From positions 1-53,109 of the forward strand of contig CACNWB010000011.1 of NCBI GenBank assembly GCA_902624095.1: a stretch of 53,109 nt of DNA, in the 5' to 3' direction. The notes under the pieces are model-generated. The model was not told the origin of the DNA. It was given only the letters and a program-made list of their open reading frames with translations, and did not search any database. Source of the stretch: an uncultured PS1 clade bacterium (lineage in GTDB: Bacteria > Pseudomonadota > Alphaproteobacteria > RS24). Position 1 is the stretch's first letter. The number at the start of each line of letters is the position of its first letter. Below are positions 41,828 to 51,373 of the stretch, piece by piece. A program made the translations under genes and the position numbers.

Positions 41828-43657
41828 GTGAAAAACAAACTTCAAAATAAAACCAGTATATTTGGCGCGAGCGCGCTGGTGCTGTCGGCTTTAAGTGCGG
41901 CGGCGCAAGACACATTGCCGGACGAAATCGTTGTTTCGGCAACTGGTGTGCCGACACCGGCGGCGCAAATCGGCGCGTCTGTGGATGTTATTTCGGCGGA
42001 AGATTTGCGCGACGGGCAGTATGTCTATTTGCAGGATGTTTTGCGCGGACAGGGCATCAACATTGCCCAAAACGGCGGTATTGGTACGTTGAGCAATGTG
42101 TTTTTGCGTGGTCTGCCCGGACGCCACACCAATTTAATCGTTGACGGCATATCGCTGTTTGATCCGCGCTCCAATCAGGTTTTGTGGAATGACGCGCTGG
42201 TTGATGGTACACGCCAGATTGAGATTATTCGTGGCTCGCACGGTGTTCTCTATGGCAGTAATGCCGTCGCCGGTGTGGTGTCGCAATTCACCGAAATTGG
42301 CGGCGAAACGCAGACCAGTGCCTATGCCGAAACTGGCGCCTACAGCACTAATCGCATTGGGCTTACGGGGCAGGGCGAACTGGGTCAGGCAGCTTACGGT
42401 TACGCCATAAGCCACCTTGACACGGACGGCTATTCCGCTGCTGATGAAGATGACGGTAATATGGAAGATGACGGTTATGATAACACAACGTTGCATGCCC
42501 GCGCCGATCTGGAATTGAGCGCCAATACGCAGGTTGAATTTGTCATGCGTCATGTGTCGGGTGAGGTGGAGTTTGACGGCGGGTTCCCACTGGCCGATGT
42601 CGTCGGTAAAGGCGAGGAGTATAAGCGTTTTGCTTATCGCGTTGGGTTGGCTCATAAGGTCGGAAGCTGGACGCATCACTTTAATGTAACGGGCTATGAC
42701 AGCGAGATTGAGTCAGTAACCGATTTTGCGGTTTCCTCCACGACTGATGCAAAGCGGCAGAAATTGGCCTATCGCGGCTCCGGCAAGATGAGTGACACGC
42801 TAAAATTTGTCGTCGGTGTTGAAGATGAAACCTCCGAATATGCCGACACCAATGATTATGAAGTGGATGTTTCTGCGGCTTACGCTTTGGTGCAGGCAAC
42901 CCCGTCCGAGGCACTGACCGTTACGACGGCGCTGCGTCATGACGACCACGAAACCTTTGGCACGGAGACAACGTATCGGCTGACAGCGGCCTATGCTCCG
43001 GACGGCCCGGCGATTTATCGGGCGGCTCATGGCACGGCCTATCGTGCGCCCAGCCTGACTGAATTATATTTGCCGCTTTATGGCAATGCGGATTTGCAGC
43101 CGGAAACCAGCGAAAGCACCGAACTGGGGGCTGATATTTTCCTAAGCGAGGTAGTGAAGGCCAGCGTCACTTTCTTTGAAATAACCATTGACGACATTAT
43201 CGGCTATAATCCGGCCACGTTCCAATCGGTTCAGGTAATCGGTAAAACTCGCAGCCGCGGGGCCGAGCTTGGGCTGAGCGTGTCGGCGACGGACACACTG
43301 GGTTTGCGTTTCAGCGCGGCATATACAAACAGCCAGAAACCTGACGCCTCTGGATCGGGAGAACGCGTGCGCGAGGTTCGTGTGCCGCGTGTTCAGGCCG
43401 GTGCGTTTGCCAATTGGCGACCGCGCACTGACTTGTCATTGGGCGCATCTGTTCGCCATGTCCGTAATACGATTGATATCGGCAATGTCGTGCTGGATGA
43501 TTACACGCTTGTGGGGCTGACCGGGCGCTGGCAGTGGCGTGAAAATACGGACCTCCTCCTGCGCATAGAAAATGCGACGGATGACGATTACCAGACTGTC
43601 AATGGCTATGGTACGTCCGGCAGCGCTGCCTATATCGGCATCAAACGATCATTTTAA
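41828..43657 (+). CDS. btuB: TonB-dependent vitamin B12 receptor
   Basis: About 609 residues from the GTG at 41828 (GGAGAG six bases upstream); an ATG at 41816 in the same frame would add four residues. Signal peptide, then a TonB-box-like stretch DEIVVSATGVPTP, plug domain (about 45-165, with VFLRGLPGRHTNLIVDGI and IIRGSHGVLYGSNAVAG) and a 22-strand barrel ending with Phe. It imports cobalamin across the outer membrane using TonB energy. Position directly after a cobalamin riboswitch and before a btuD-like ATPase makes the substrate call strong. The downstream ATPase starts 17 bases after the stop. Confidence 0.93.
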   Translation: MKNKLQNKTSIFGASALVLSALSAAAQDTLPDEIVVSATGVPTPAAQIGASVDVISAEDLRDGQYVYLQDVLRGQGINIAQNGGIGTLSNVFLRGLPGRHTNLIVDGISLFDPRSNQVLWNDALVDGTRQIEIIRGSHGVLYGSNAVAGVVSQFTEIGGETQTSAYAETGAYSTNRIGLTGQGELGQAAYGYAISHLDTDGYSAADEDDGNMEDDGYDNTTLHARADLELSANTQVEFVMRHVSGEVEFDGGFPLADVVGKGEEYKRFAYRVGLAHKVGSWTHHFNVTGYDSEIESVTDFAVSSTTDAKRQKLAYRGSGKMSDTLKFVVGVEDETSEYADTNDYEVDVSAAYALVQATPSEALTVTTALRHDDHETFGTETTYRLTAAYAPDGPAIYRAAHGTAYRAPSLTELYLPLYGNADLQPETSESTELGADIFLSEVVKASVTFFEITIDDIIGYNPATFQSVQVIGKTRSRGAELGLSVSATDTLGLRFSAAYTNSQKPDASGSGERVREVRVPRVQAGAFANWRPRTDLSLGASVRHVRNTIDIGNVVLDDYTLVGLTGRWQWRENTDLLLRIENATDDDYQTVNGYGTSGSAAYIGIKRSF

Positions 43658-43673
43658 GGAACGGCATTGACGC

Positions 43674-44477
43674 ATGGATCTGTCACTGGTCAATCTAGGA
43701 TTTAAGCTGAACGGCAGCCATGTGATTAGCGGCGTCAGCGTGCAATTTCCGGCAGGCCAGGTGACGGGCATATTGGGGCCAAACGGGGCGGGCAAAACAA
43801 CCCTGCTCCGCTTGGCCGCCGGCCTGCTGACACCCAAAACGGGCCATGTCGCGTTTGACGACCCTTCTGCCGATTTTGCGCGGCCTGATATTCGCGTGCG
43901 TCATATTGGCTATCTGCCCCAGCACAATAGCGCCGCCTGGCCGGTGCGCGTTTGCGATTTAGTCGCTTTGGGCGGGTTGGCCGATGAAACATGGGCGGAT
44001 GGCGCGTCGGCCTCAGTTCGCCAAAATCAGTCGGTTCTGAAAGCACTTGAGTTGTGCGATGCCGCACATTTGAGCGCGCGGGCCATCACCGCGCTTTCAG
44101 GCGGGGAGCAGGCGCGAGTGTTTCTGGCGCGTCTCCTGGCAACAGAGGCCGATATTCTGCTTCTCGACGAGCCGGTCAAAATGCTGGACCCGGCCCATCA
44201 GTTGAAAACAATGGGCCTGCTCGTGCGGTTGGCGGAAGCCGGACGCACAGTGGTCGTCGTCATGCATGATATTAATCTGGCCCTACGTTATTGCGACAAT
44301 GTGGTGTTGATGCGCGATGGCAAGGTCGACGCGCAAGGGGCTCCGCAAGATGTCTTTACGCAGGACAGGCTTCAGCGTATTTTTGGACTGGACGTGTCGC
44401 TGGTCGCGCATCAGGGGCACCGCCTCGTTCATCCTTTGCGCGTCAGCGAGGTTGGCCATGAGCCGGATACAAATTGA
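43674..44477 (+). CDS. btuD: Cobalamin ABC transporter ATP-binding protein
   Basis: 267-residue ABC ATPase. Walker A is GPNGAGKTT (near 35-43), Q-loop YLPQHNSAAWP, signature LSGGEQARVFLARLL (near 140), Walker B ILLLDEP with the catalytic Glu, and switch His in VVVMHDINLALRY. It is similar to FecE/HmuV/BtuD ATPases that partner with FecCD permeases. Energises B12 uptake with BtuC and BtuF. It lies 17 bases after btuB and its end overlaps the start of the next ATPase gene by 20 bases. Confidence 0.88.
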   Translation: MDLSLVNLGFKLNGSHVISGVSVQFPAGQVTGILGPNGAGKTTLLRLAAGLLTPKTGHVAFDDPSADFARPDIRVRHIGYLPQHNSAAWPVRVCDLVALGGLADETWADGASASVRQNQSVLKALELCDAAHLSARAITALSGGEQARVFLARLLATEADILLLDEPVKMLDPAHQLKTMGLLVRLAEAGRTVVVVMHDINLALRYCDNVVLMRDGKVDAQGAPQDVFTQDRLQRIFGLDVSLVAHQGHRLVHPLRVSEVGHEPDTN

Positions 44478-45222
44478 AACGCTTGGCAAGAGCTTTGGCG
44501 GCAGGCATGTTCTGCAAAATATTTCACTGACGCTCGAACCCGGTCGCTCGCTCGCGCTGATCGGGCCGACCGCCGCGGGAAAGACGGTGTTGCTTAAATG
44601 TCTTGTGGGGCTTTATGCGCCCGATCAGGGAACAATCCGCATTGACGGGGCTGATGTCACCAGTCCTGACATGCGCGCCGAAACGCTGGATGACCGCATT
44701 GGCATGCTGTTTCAGCAAAATGCGCTTTTTGACAGTTTGAGCGTGTGGGAGAATATTGGCTTCCGGCTGATGGCACGCGGCATTACGCGCGCTGCCGCGC
44801 GTGCCCGAGCCGAGGAACTTTTGCCCCAAGTGGGTCTGTCAATTGAAACGGCTGACCTGTTTCCGGCGGACCTTTCGGGCGGCATGCAAAAACGTGTTGG
44901 TTTTGCCCGCGCGATTGCAACTGCCCCGGATATTTTGCTGCTCGACAATCCGACAGCCGGGCTCGATCCGATTCTTGCGGCACGCATCGATGCCATGATT
45001 TCATCTCTGGCGCGAAAAAACGGAGCGACAGTTATCTCCGCTACTGGCAATATGGTAGGCTTAACGCAAGCCTATGATGATATTGCAGTTTTGCATGATG
45101 GCGCGTTGCGTTGGCATGGCGGTGCAGACCGCGCGCAAAAAGACGATAATCCGTGGTTGCGGCAATTGCTGTCAGGCAGTCGTGAGGGCCCGATTGAAAC
45201 GATTAATATTGAAGCGCAATAG
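44458..45222 (+). CDS. MlaF/Ttg2A-like ABC ATPase with degenerate catalytic residues
   Basis: 254 residues from the ATG at 44458, overlapping btuD by 20 bases. Walker [10 protein letters not shown] (near 35-43), Q-loop [20 protein letters not shown] and signature [16 protein letters not shown] are of MlaF type. Two catalytic positions have changed: Walker B reads [12 protein letters not shown] (Asn replaces the catalytic Glu) and the switch region reads SATGNMVG where VTHDM is usual (no His). It could bind but probably not hydrolyse ATP efficiently. Family members energise phospholipid transport with MlaE/MlaD, none of which is adjacent. Its place in the B12 operon is unexplained. Confidence 0.85.
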   Translation: MSRIQIETLGKSFGGRHVLQNISLTLEPGRSLALIGPTAAGKTVLLKCLVGLYAPDQGTIRIDGADVTSPDMRAETLDDRIGMLFQQNALFDSLSVWENIGFRLMARGITRAAARARAEELLPQVGLSIETADLFPADLSGGMQKRVGFARAIATAPDILLLDNPTAGLDPILAARIDAMISSLARKNGATVISATGNMVGLTQAYDDIAVLHDGALRWHGGADRAQKDDNPWLRQLLSGSREGPIETINIEAQ

Positions 45223-45233
45223 GAGAGTTCAAG

Positions 45234-45884
45234 ATGTTTGGATTGAACAAAAAAACCGAAATGCCAACACAGGAGACAGCCCTGCCGGGACGCGAGACGA
45301 CCATGCTGGTACCCCCGCAACATTTTGTGCTGGGCACAGATATGCAGGCCCCATGGCCGGAGAACACCAAGCTTGCCATGTTCGGCATGGGGTGTTTTTG
45401 GGGGGCCGAGCGCAAGTTTTGGCAAGCGGAAGGTGTATATTCGACCCAAGTCGGTTATGCCGCCGGTCTGACGCCAAACCCGACTTATGAAGAAGTGTGT
45501 TCAGGTCGCACCGGCCACAATGAAGTTGTGCAGGTGGTTTTCGACAACACGCGTACCAGCTTTGCGCATATGCTTGCCGTGTTTTGGGAAAATCATGACC
45601 CGACCCAAGGCATGCGTCAGGGCAATGATATCGGCACGCAATACCGTTCCGGAATTTACACATTTTCGCCCGAACAGGCCGAATTGGCACAAACCAGCAA
45701 GGCTGATTTTGAATCCAATTTGCGCGCCGCCGGCTATGACGCCATCACCACGGAAATTCTGGTAGCCCCGACATTTTATTATGCCGAGGACTACCACCAG
45801 CAATATCTGGGCAAAAACCCGAACGGTTATTGTGGCATGGGCGGAACAGGCGTGACGTGCCCCATTGGACTTGCGGACCAGTAG
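45234..45884 (+). CDS. msrA: Peptide methionine-S-sulfoxide reductase
   Basis: 216 residues. Reduces the S-epimer of methionine sulfoxide in proteins. The catalytic cysteine is Cys54 in [11 protein letters not shown]. Other family motifs are [54 protein letters not shown] and the recycling region [16 protein letters not shown] with two cysteines near 202 and 209. A short N-terminal extension precedes the domain; no signal peptide, so it is cytosolic. It is last in the btuB-btuD-ATPase row (11 bases after the previous stop), and converges on the TonB receptor gene with 4 bases between. Confidence 0.94.
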   Translation: MFGLNKKTEMPTQETALPGRETTMLVPPQHFVLGTDMQAPWPENTKLAMFGMGCFWGAERKFWQAEGVYSTQVGYAAGLTPNPTYEEVCSGRTGHNEVVQVVFDNTRTSFAHMLAVFWENHDPTQGMRQGNDIGTQYRSGIYTFSPEQAELAQTSKADFESNLRAAGYDAITTEILVAPTFYYAEDYHQQYLGKNPNGYCGMGGTGVTCPIGLADQ

Positions 45885-45888
45885 GGGC

Positions 45889-47979
45889 TCAGTAAGCAGC
45901 TTTGACCGCAAACATGAATCGGCGCGGCTCACCGGGGAAGTAACGCTTGTCGCCGAACCAGACATCGGCGCGTTTTGCGTAATCTTCATCGAACAGGTTC
46001 AACACGCGGCCTTCGAGAGATACGCCCTCGCGAAGATTCAAATTGAGCGCAAGATTTATCAAATCGTGGCCGTCATATTTCTGGGTGTTTGACGCATCCA
46101 TATAATAGCTGCCGACATGTTCCCATTGAGCCGCGGCGCTGAGACGCGGGGTGGCTTGCCAACGCAATGTGCTGTTGCCGAGCGTTTTGGGGGCACTATC
46201 GATGTAATTACCGTCGGTAATTGTTTCAAGCGCATTGCCGCCAGTCACATCACGATTGAACGCATACTCGTGTTTGGCCCAGCTGACACTATTATGTAGA
46301 CTTAACGCGTCATTGATCTGCCAGTCTAATTCCAGCTCGACACCTTCATGCGACGTTTCACCGTCGGTTTCATAATAATCGCTACCGTCGCGGAAGTGAT
46401 AATTTTCCTTCCTCATAGTGAATAGGCTCACTTCATATGACAGACCTGAACTAAAAGATCGGTAGCCAATTTCAAAACTGTCTAATGTTTCGCTGTCGAC
46501 ATCAGCTGGGTTCGGTTCCAGAGGACCTGTTCTGTCGGCATCGCGCAGCCGGTAAAGATCAGTGGTTTGCGGTGCCCTTGTCGCTCGCGTCAGGCTGGCA
46601 AAAACGCGCCGTGATTCGCTCAACCGATGTACGAGAGCCAGTTTCGGCGACACATCGGAAAAATCATCAGAACGGTCGGCCGGGCGGAACAATTTGCCCT
46701 GCAAACCGTCATCGGTGCGGTTGTCATAATCATATTCAGTGTACTCCGCGCGCAGCCCAGTGGTCAGATCCGTCTTTTCACTCAAATGCCAGACTGCGTG
46801 TACATAAGGCGCAAAGGTTGTTGCGTCCACTTCATAATCATAATGCGTGCCGACCAAATAGTTGAATGTGTGAAAAAACGGGGTGGCAGTTTGTGTCTGT
46901 ATTTCGGTCAGTTCGCCGTTCGTAAGCTCGCTATCGAGACCGATCACGTAGGATACGCGGTCACTGTTGCGGGCGTATGAAATCTGGGCCCCAATGCTGG
47001 TATGCTCGTTTTCCTCAACTGCTTGACCAGGCAGAAAATGCATCAGAAATTCCATGTCGTTAGTTCGCAAATAGGGCGTTACTGTTAATGTGGCACCATC
47101 GCTCAGTGAACGTTCCATTCGTAAAAAACTGCGGAAGGCTTGCGCGTCCCTATAGGCTTCAGGAAATGGGTTAGACTTTGCGCATGTCTCGTCTTCATAC
47201 GCTTCCTGCCCACTGGGGCAATCTTCGGTTTTTACATAACCGGCGGTTTCCTGGTTGAGGTTCATGCCAGCCAGCGAGAAATGATAATCTGTCGTGCCTG
47301 TGCGCCATTGTGTTTCGATTCGCATTTTTTGCTGCTCGAAACCCGAATCGGCACGATAGCCCTCCTCATCTCCAGTCAGCGAAATGCTGAAGCGTGCTGC
47401 TGAGGCATCATCGACATAGCTTGATTGGCCAGTCAGCGCATAGCGCCCATAAGAGCCGGCTGATGAATTAAGACGGGTCTCATTTTCCGTAATCGGGCCC
47501 GAAATGAAATTGATCAGACCATGCACTGCATTGGAGCCATAAAGCGCACTGCCGGGGCCGCGCACAATTTCAATGCTTTGGGCATGACCGGGCATAGCGT
47601 CCATCAACGCGTTAACGTTGGCAAAGCCCGGTGCACGCATTGAAATGCCGTCTTCCAGATACAAAAACGACCCTGCGCCCGCGCCGCCGACCAGAACCGG
47701 CGATCGGATGGCGGTCAAATGTTCTTGTCCATTACCGCGGTGGATATTTATGCCCGGTGCCTGATTGAGCAGGTCTGCGGGATAATTCGACAGCCGCGTA
47801 TCGGGATCAAGGGTTGTGATGTTGCCGGGATTATCCAGTCTCGGGGCTTGCGCGCGAGTCGTAGTCACGACAAGTTCGTCGAGAACTTCCGATTCATTAT
47901 TTTCCTGAGCAACAGCCGAAACGAGCTGCAGGGACAATACGAAAACGCACAGTATTGAACTGGCTTTGAAAGTACGCAT
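45889..47979 (-). CDS. TonB-dependent receptor
   Basis: 696 residues. Signal peptide (TFKASSILCVFVLSLQLVSA), TonB-box-like DELVVTTTRAQ (near 34-44), plug domain with AIRSPVLVGGAGAGSFLYLE and IVRGPGSALYGSNAVHGLIN, then a barrel ending RRFMFAVKAAY. The C-terminal aromatic is Tyr. It imports a large or scarce solute; its closest look is to catecholate/iron or carotenoid-like receptors and the substrate cannot be fixed. An AAAGGAG Shine-Dalgarno precedes the ATG, and the start lies 14 bases after the kdsD stop on the same strand. The gene converges on msrA. Confidence 0.88.
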   Translation of the reverse strand: MRTFKASSILCVFVLSLQLVSAVAQENNESEVLDELVVTTTRAQAPRLDNPGNITTLDPDTRLSNYPADLLNQAPGINIHRGNGQEHLTAIRSPVLVGGAGAGSFLYLEDGISMRAPGFANVNALMDAMPGHAQSIEIVRGPGSALYGSNAVHGLINFISGPITENETRLNSSAGSYGRYALTGQSSYVDDASAARFSISLTGDEEGYRADSGFEQQKMRIETQWRTGTTDYHFSLAGMNLNQETAGYVKTEDCPSGQEAYEDETCAKSNPFPEAYRDAQAFRSFLRMERSLSDGATLTVTPYLRTNDMEFLMHFLPGQAVEENEHTSIGAQISYARNSDRVSYVIGLDSELTNGELTEIQTQTATPFFHTFNYLVGTHYDYEVDATTFAPYVHAVWHLSEKTDLTTGLRAEYTEYDYDNRTDDGLQGKLFRPADRSDDFSDVSPKLALVHRLSESRRVFASLTRATRAPQTTDLYRLRDADRTGPLEPNPADVDSETLDSFEIGYRSFSSGLSYEVSLFTMRKENYHFRDGSDYYETDGETSHEGVELELDWQINDALSLHNSVSWAKHEYAFNRDVTGGNALETITDGNYIDSAPKTLGNSTLRWQATPRLSAAAQWEHVGSYYMDASNTQKYDGHDLINLALNLNLREGVSLEGRVLNLFDEDYAKRADVWFGDKRYFPGEPRRFMFAVKAAY

Positions 47980-47993
47980 GGGGGCTCCTTTGT

Positions 47994-48950
47994 TTAAGCT
48001 ACCCCAATTTTAAGGAGGTCAAGTATTCGAACAAGACCTATTGGTGTGTCATTTTTACACACAAACAAGCACTGGATATTTCGGTCATTCATGATCTGCA
48101 GGGCTTCGCCCGAAACCAGATCGGGCGAAATGGTCACTGGTGTCGATGTCATGATATCTTCGACATTTTGCGCAAGCAGCTCTGCGCTCATATGGCGACG
48201 TAAATCACCGTCGGAAATAATTCCGGTAAGTTTGTCGTCGGGTGCTTGAATGCCCAGACACCCAAAGCCCTTCTCGGTCATGACAATCAACGCTTCATCC
48301 ATGCGCGTGCCGACAGGTGCAAGCGGGAGCGCCGCGCCGGAGTGCATTACATCGTCAACCAAGACAAGGCCGGCACCCAGCTTGCCGCCAGGGTGAAAGT
48401 TTTTGAAATCGGCCGACGAAAATTTGCGCTTTTCAAGCAGTGCGATTGCCAGCGCGTCTCCGAGCGCAAGTTGCATGGTCGTCGAGGTGGTTGGCGCCAA
48501 ACCATTGGGGCACGCTTCGGTGCTTTTCGGCAGAGTGATGCAAATATCGGCCTGACGTCCCAGCAAGCTGTCTGCACCCGATGTCAGCGCGATGAGGGGG
48601 ATAGAAAAGCGTTTGGCATAATCAATGAGATTGGCGAGTTCAGCCGTTTCGCCCGACCATGACAGGGCGACCACAGCATCATTACTCGTGATCATGCCGA
48701 GATCGCCATGGCTGGCCTCGCCCGGATGGACAAATTGCGCAGGCGTGCCGGTAGAAGCCATGGTTGCGGCGATTTTGCTACCGATATGCCCGCTTTTGCC
48801 CATGCCGGAGACGATCACGCGCCCAGAAATTTCCGCCAGCTTGGTCACGGCCCGCTCGAAATTATCCCCAAGCGCGTCGGAAAGCGCCTGTAGCCCGTCA
48901 ATTTCGGTTGCCAGCGTCCGCTGGGCAGAACTCAGCGAACTATCAGTCAT
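47994..48950 (-). CDS. kdsD: KpsF/GutQ-type arabinose-5-phosphate isomerase
   Basis: 318 residues. An N-terminal SIS domain (about 30-165) with VIVSGMGKSGHIGSKIAATM and FVHPGEASHGDLGMI is followed by two CBS domains (about 200-318, with VDDVMHSGAALPLAP and VEDIMTSTPVTISPD). The enzyme interconverts ribulose 5-phosphate and arabinose 5-phosphate, the first step to the LPS sugar Kdo. Motif ALSWSGETAELANLIDYAKR is the sugar-phosphate site. It sits between galU (70 bases upstream) and the TonB receptor (14 bases downstream) on the same strand, consistent with an envelope-polysaccharide context. Confidence 0.9.
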   Translation of the reverse strand: MTDSSLSSAQRTLATEIDGLQALSDALGDNFERAVTKLAEISGRVIVSGMGKSGHIGSKIAATMASTGTPAQFVHPGEASHGDLGMITSNDAVVALSWSGETAELANLIDYAKRFSIPLIALTSGADSLLGRQADICITLPKSTEACPNGLAPTTSTTMQLALGDALAIALLEKRKFSSADFKNFHPGGKLGAGLVLVDDVMHSGAALPLAPVGTRMDEALIVMTEKGFGCLGIQAPDDKLTGIISDGDLRRHMSAELLAQNVEDIMTSTPVTISPDLVSGEALQIMNDRNIQCLFVCKNDTPIGLVRILDLLKIGVA

Positions 48951-49020
48951 TGAACAAAACCCGTCCCATTTAATTTGTATGCCCGAATTTTAAAGAATTG
49001 TCATTATGTTAGCGGCAAAG

Positions 49021-49914
49021 CTAGGTTTTCATAATGTCGCCCAACACTGAACGCAATTTTTCGCCCAGATCACCCTGTCTACCTGTGTCGCCCTGTGACA
49101 GCGCAAAAGCTAGGTTGGCCGCAAGAAATCCCAAACGATTGCCGCAATCATAGCGTTGGCCCTGAAACTTGTATCCGTGCAGGGGCTGTTTGCCGATGAG
49201 ATTGGCCAGCGTGTCGGTTATCTGAATTTCCCCGCCCGCGCCTTTGTTAAAGGCGGACAGATCTTCCATGACTTGCGGGTCAAGAATATAGCGGCCAATA
49301 ATCGCCAAATTGGAGGGCGCATCTGCGGGAGCGGGTTTTTCAACAAGACCCTTGATGGCCACCAATGTGCCGGTTTCAGCACCGGGCTCCAGTACGCCGT
49401 AGCGTTGCGTCTGGTCGTGGGGAACCGCTTCAATGGCGACGAGATTGCCGCCAAGCTTTTCATATTGTTTAACCATTTGTGACAGACAGCCCGTTCCATG
49501 CAGAACCATGTCATCGGGTAGAATGACTGCGAAAGGCTCATCGCCGACAGCCTCGCGTGCGCACCAAATGGCGTGTCCGAGGCCCAGCGGTTTGTCCTGA
49601 AACACTTCCGTTATTTTAGCGTTCTCGGGCAGGCCAGCCTGAAGTAGTACCATCTCGTCGTGCTTGCCGCGCGCCTGCAGCGCCTCTTCTTAGGCTGGTG
49701 CCGGAGAGAAATGCTCGAGAATGGCGCGCTTATGGGGTGAGGAAACAAAGATGAACTCGTTACATCCGGCGGCGGCGGCTTCTTCCACCGCCCATTGGAT
49801 AAGGGGGCGATCGACAACGGGTAGCATTTCCTTGGGGACGGCCTTTGTGGCGGGTAAAAAACGAGTGCCAAGGCCGGCAACCGGTAAAACAACCTTTCGG
49901 ACGGTTTTGGTCAT
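49021..49914 (-). pseudogene. galU: UTP--glucose-1-phosphate uridylyltransferase, interrupted by in-frame TAA
   Basis: 298 codons in one frame from the ATG at 49914 to 49021 with one internal stop, TAA at 49690-49692 (codon 75). The N-terminal piece has the GalU nucleotide-binding start ([15 protein letters not shown] and [15 protein letters not shown]). After the stop the frame resumes as EEALQARGKHDEM, then GLGHAIWCAREAVGDEPFAV, VEKPAPADAPS and later uridylyltransferase motifs. A TTA-to-TAA change would explain it, since Leu fits this site. An internal ATG at 49653 gives a 210-residue C-terminal piece that lacks the nucleotide loop. Either a recent inactivation or a sequencing/assembly error. 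Normally makes UDP-glucose. Confidence 0.88.
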
Positions 49915-50072
49915 GTAAAATCCTGCATAAACTTATCAAAGGGCGGGATGAATCTGATATATGCAAATTGTATCGGGAGTTTGAACATGGCTCAATGTGT
50001 TCGGGTTATTGTATTGGTTGGTACATGCCGTTGAAGCGGGTTGAGGCTGATCAATGGGGAGTTTGCTAACCT

Positions 50073-51341
50073 ATGTTGGATATGTCAGAAGCAAAACTAA
50101 GCAAACATAGCCGGAAGCTCCGGCGTTTGTTTAGGCTGGTCGCCCTGCGTTCGGTTGGCATGTGTTTCTTGGTATTTGGCGGCGCATTGATAGCCAAAGC
50201 CGACCCCGTCTTTGACCGCTTTATTGCCGAAGTGCGTGAAGAAGCCGCTGCGCACGGCATATCGGAACGCCATTTGGATAATCTCGACCGGCTCACACCG
50301 GAGCCGGAAATCACCCGTCTTGCTTCGAGCCAGCCCGAATATGTAAAGCCGATATGGGCCTATCTCGACCATTTGATCACGCCGAACCGTTTAACACTGG
50401 GGCGCGAAAACCTTAACGCCTATCGACCTTATCTAGACAAGCTGGAAGCCCAATATGGCGTGCCAGTCGGCATTCTTGTCGCGATCTGGGGGGTGGAAAC
50501 CAATTACGGCAGCAATAAGGGCAGTTTTAATGTTTTGCAGGCACTCGCAACCTTGGGCTATGAGGGCCGCCGCGCGAAATTCGGTCGCCAGCAATTGCTG
50601 GCCGCCCTGCAGATTTTGCAATCGGGCGATGTCTCTATAAATAATTTTTACGGCAGTTGGGCGGGTGCCATGGGGCACACCCAATTTATTCCGACCACCT
50701 ATCTGGCCTACGCCGCCGACGGCACGGGAGACGGCAAGCGCGATGTTTGGACGAGTCCGCAAGACGCGTTGGCGTCTACGGCGAATTATCTGAAAGTTTC
50801 CGGCTGGCAGCGCGGCATGCCATGGGGATTCGAGGTAGTGTTGCCGGAAAATTTCGACTATGGCGTGGCCGGGCTTGACCAGCGTGCGCCGGCGGCGCGT
50901 TGGCGTGAAAGACAAGTGCGCGCGGCGCGCGACACCAAAGTTTTGGCCGACAGCCTTGGCGAGATATCTCTATTTCTTCCCAGCGGGCACCGCGGCCCCG
51001 CCTTTCTAGTAACGCAGAATTTCCGCGCGCTGTTGCGCTATAATACTGCACCGGCCTATGCGCTGGCCGTCGGTCGTTTGAGCGAGCGATTTGGCGGCAC
51101 TATTCCGCTTGTCGGCAAATGGCCAGTCGCCGACCGGCCTTTGAAGCCGCCAGAGATTTTTACCCTGCAACGTTTCTTGCGCAAAGCCGGATATCTCGTC
51201 GGTGATATTGACGGAGTTGCCGGTCGCAAGACGATAAGCGCCATTCGCGGCTATCAGCGCGATGCGGGGCTGATTGCCGACGGTTATCCGACCCCCGGCC
51301 TGCTCACCCATCTCAGGCAAAAAAATAGGCTTAAAAACTAG
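50073..51341 (+). CDS. Lytic murein transglycosylase, MltB-like
   Basis: 422 residues with an N-terminal hydrophobic signal (about 21-42, ending AKA). It cuts the glycan chain of peptidoglycan forming 1,6-anhydro ends. The SLT_2 domain covers about 45-345, with catalytic Glu142 in LVAIWGVETNYGSNKGS and the downstream SWAGAMGHTQFIPTTYL. A C-terminal peptidoglycan-binding domain (about 358-420) is shown by FLRKAGYLVGDIDGVAGRKT and YQRDAGLIADGYPT. No lipobox Cys at the signal end, so it is periplasmic and soluble. The next gene follows after 32 bases. Start could also be the ATG at 50082. Confidence 0.9.
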   Translation: MLDMSEAKLSKHSRKLRRLFRLVALRSVGMCFLVFGGALIAKADPVFDRFIAEVREEAAAHGISERHLDNLDRLTPEPEITRLASSQPEYVKPIWAYLDHLITPNRLTLGRENLNAYRPYLDKLEAQYGVPVGILVAIWGVETNYGSNKGSFNVLQALATLGYEGRRAKFGRQQLLAALQILQSGDVSINNFYGSWAGAMGHTQFIPTTYLAYAADGTGDGKRDVWTSPQDALASTANYLKVSGWQRGMPWGFEVVLPENFDYGVAGLDQRAPAARWRERQVRAARDTKVLADSLGEISLFLPSGHRGPAFLVTQNFRALLRYNTAPAYALAVGRLSERFGGTIPLVGKWPVADRPLKPPEIFTLQRFLRKAGYLVGDIDGVAGRKTISAIRGYQRDAGLIADGYPTPGLLTHLRQKNRLKN

Positions 51342-51373
51342 AACCGCTAATGGTTTGTGCTATGTTTCGCGCC

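Noticed and set aside
44458-45222. Reading the ATPase as part of a complete Mla system
   Set aside because: No MlaE, MlaD or MlaC gene adjoins it, and its catalytic residues are changed, so the Mla role is not supported here.
49021-49914. Programmed stop readthrough or selenocysteine in galU
   Set aside because: The stop is TAA, not TGA, and no structured element follows; mutation or error is simpler.
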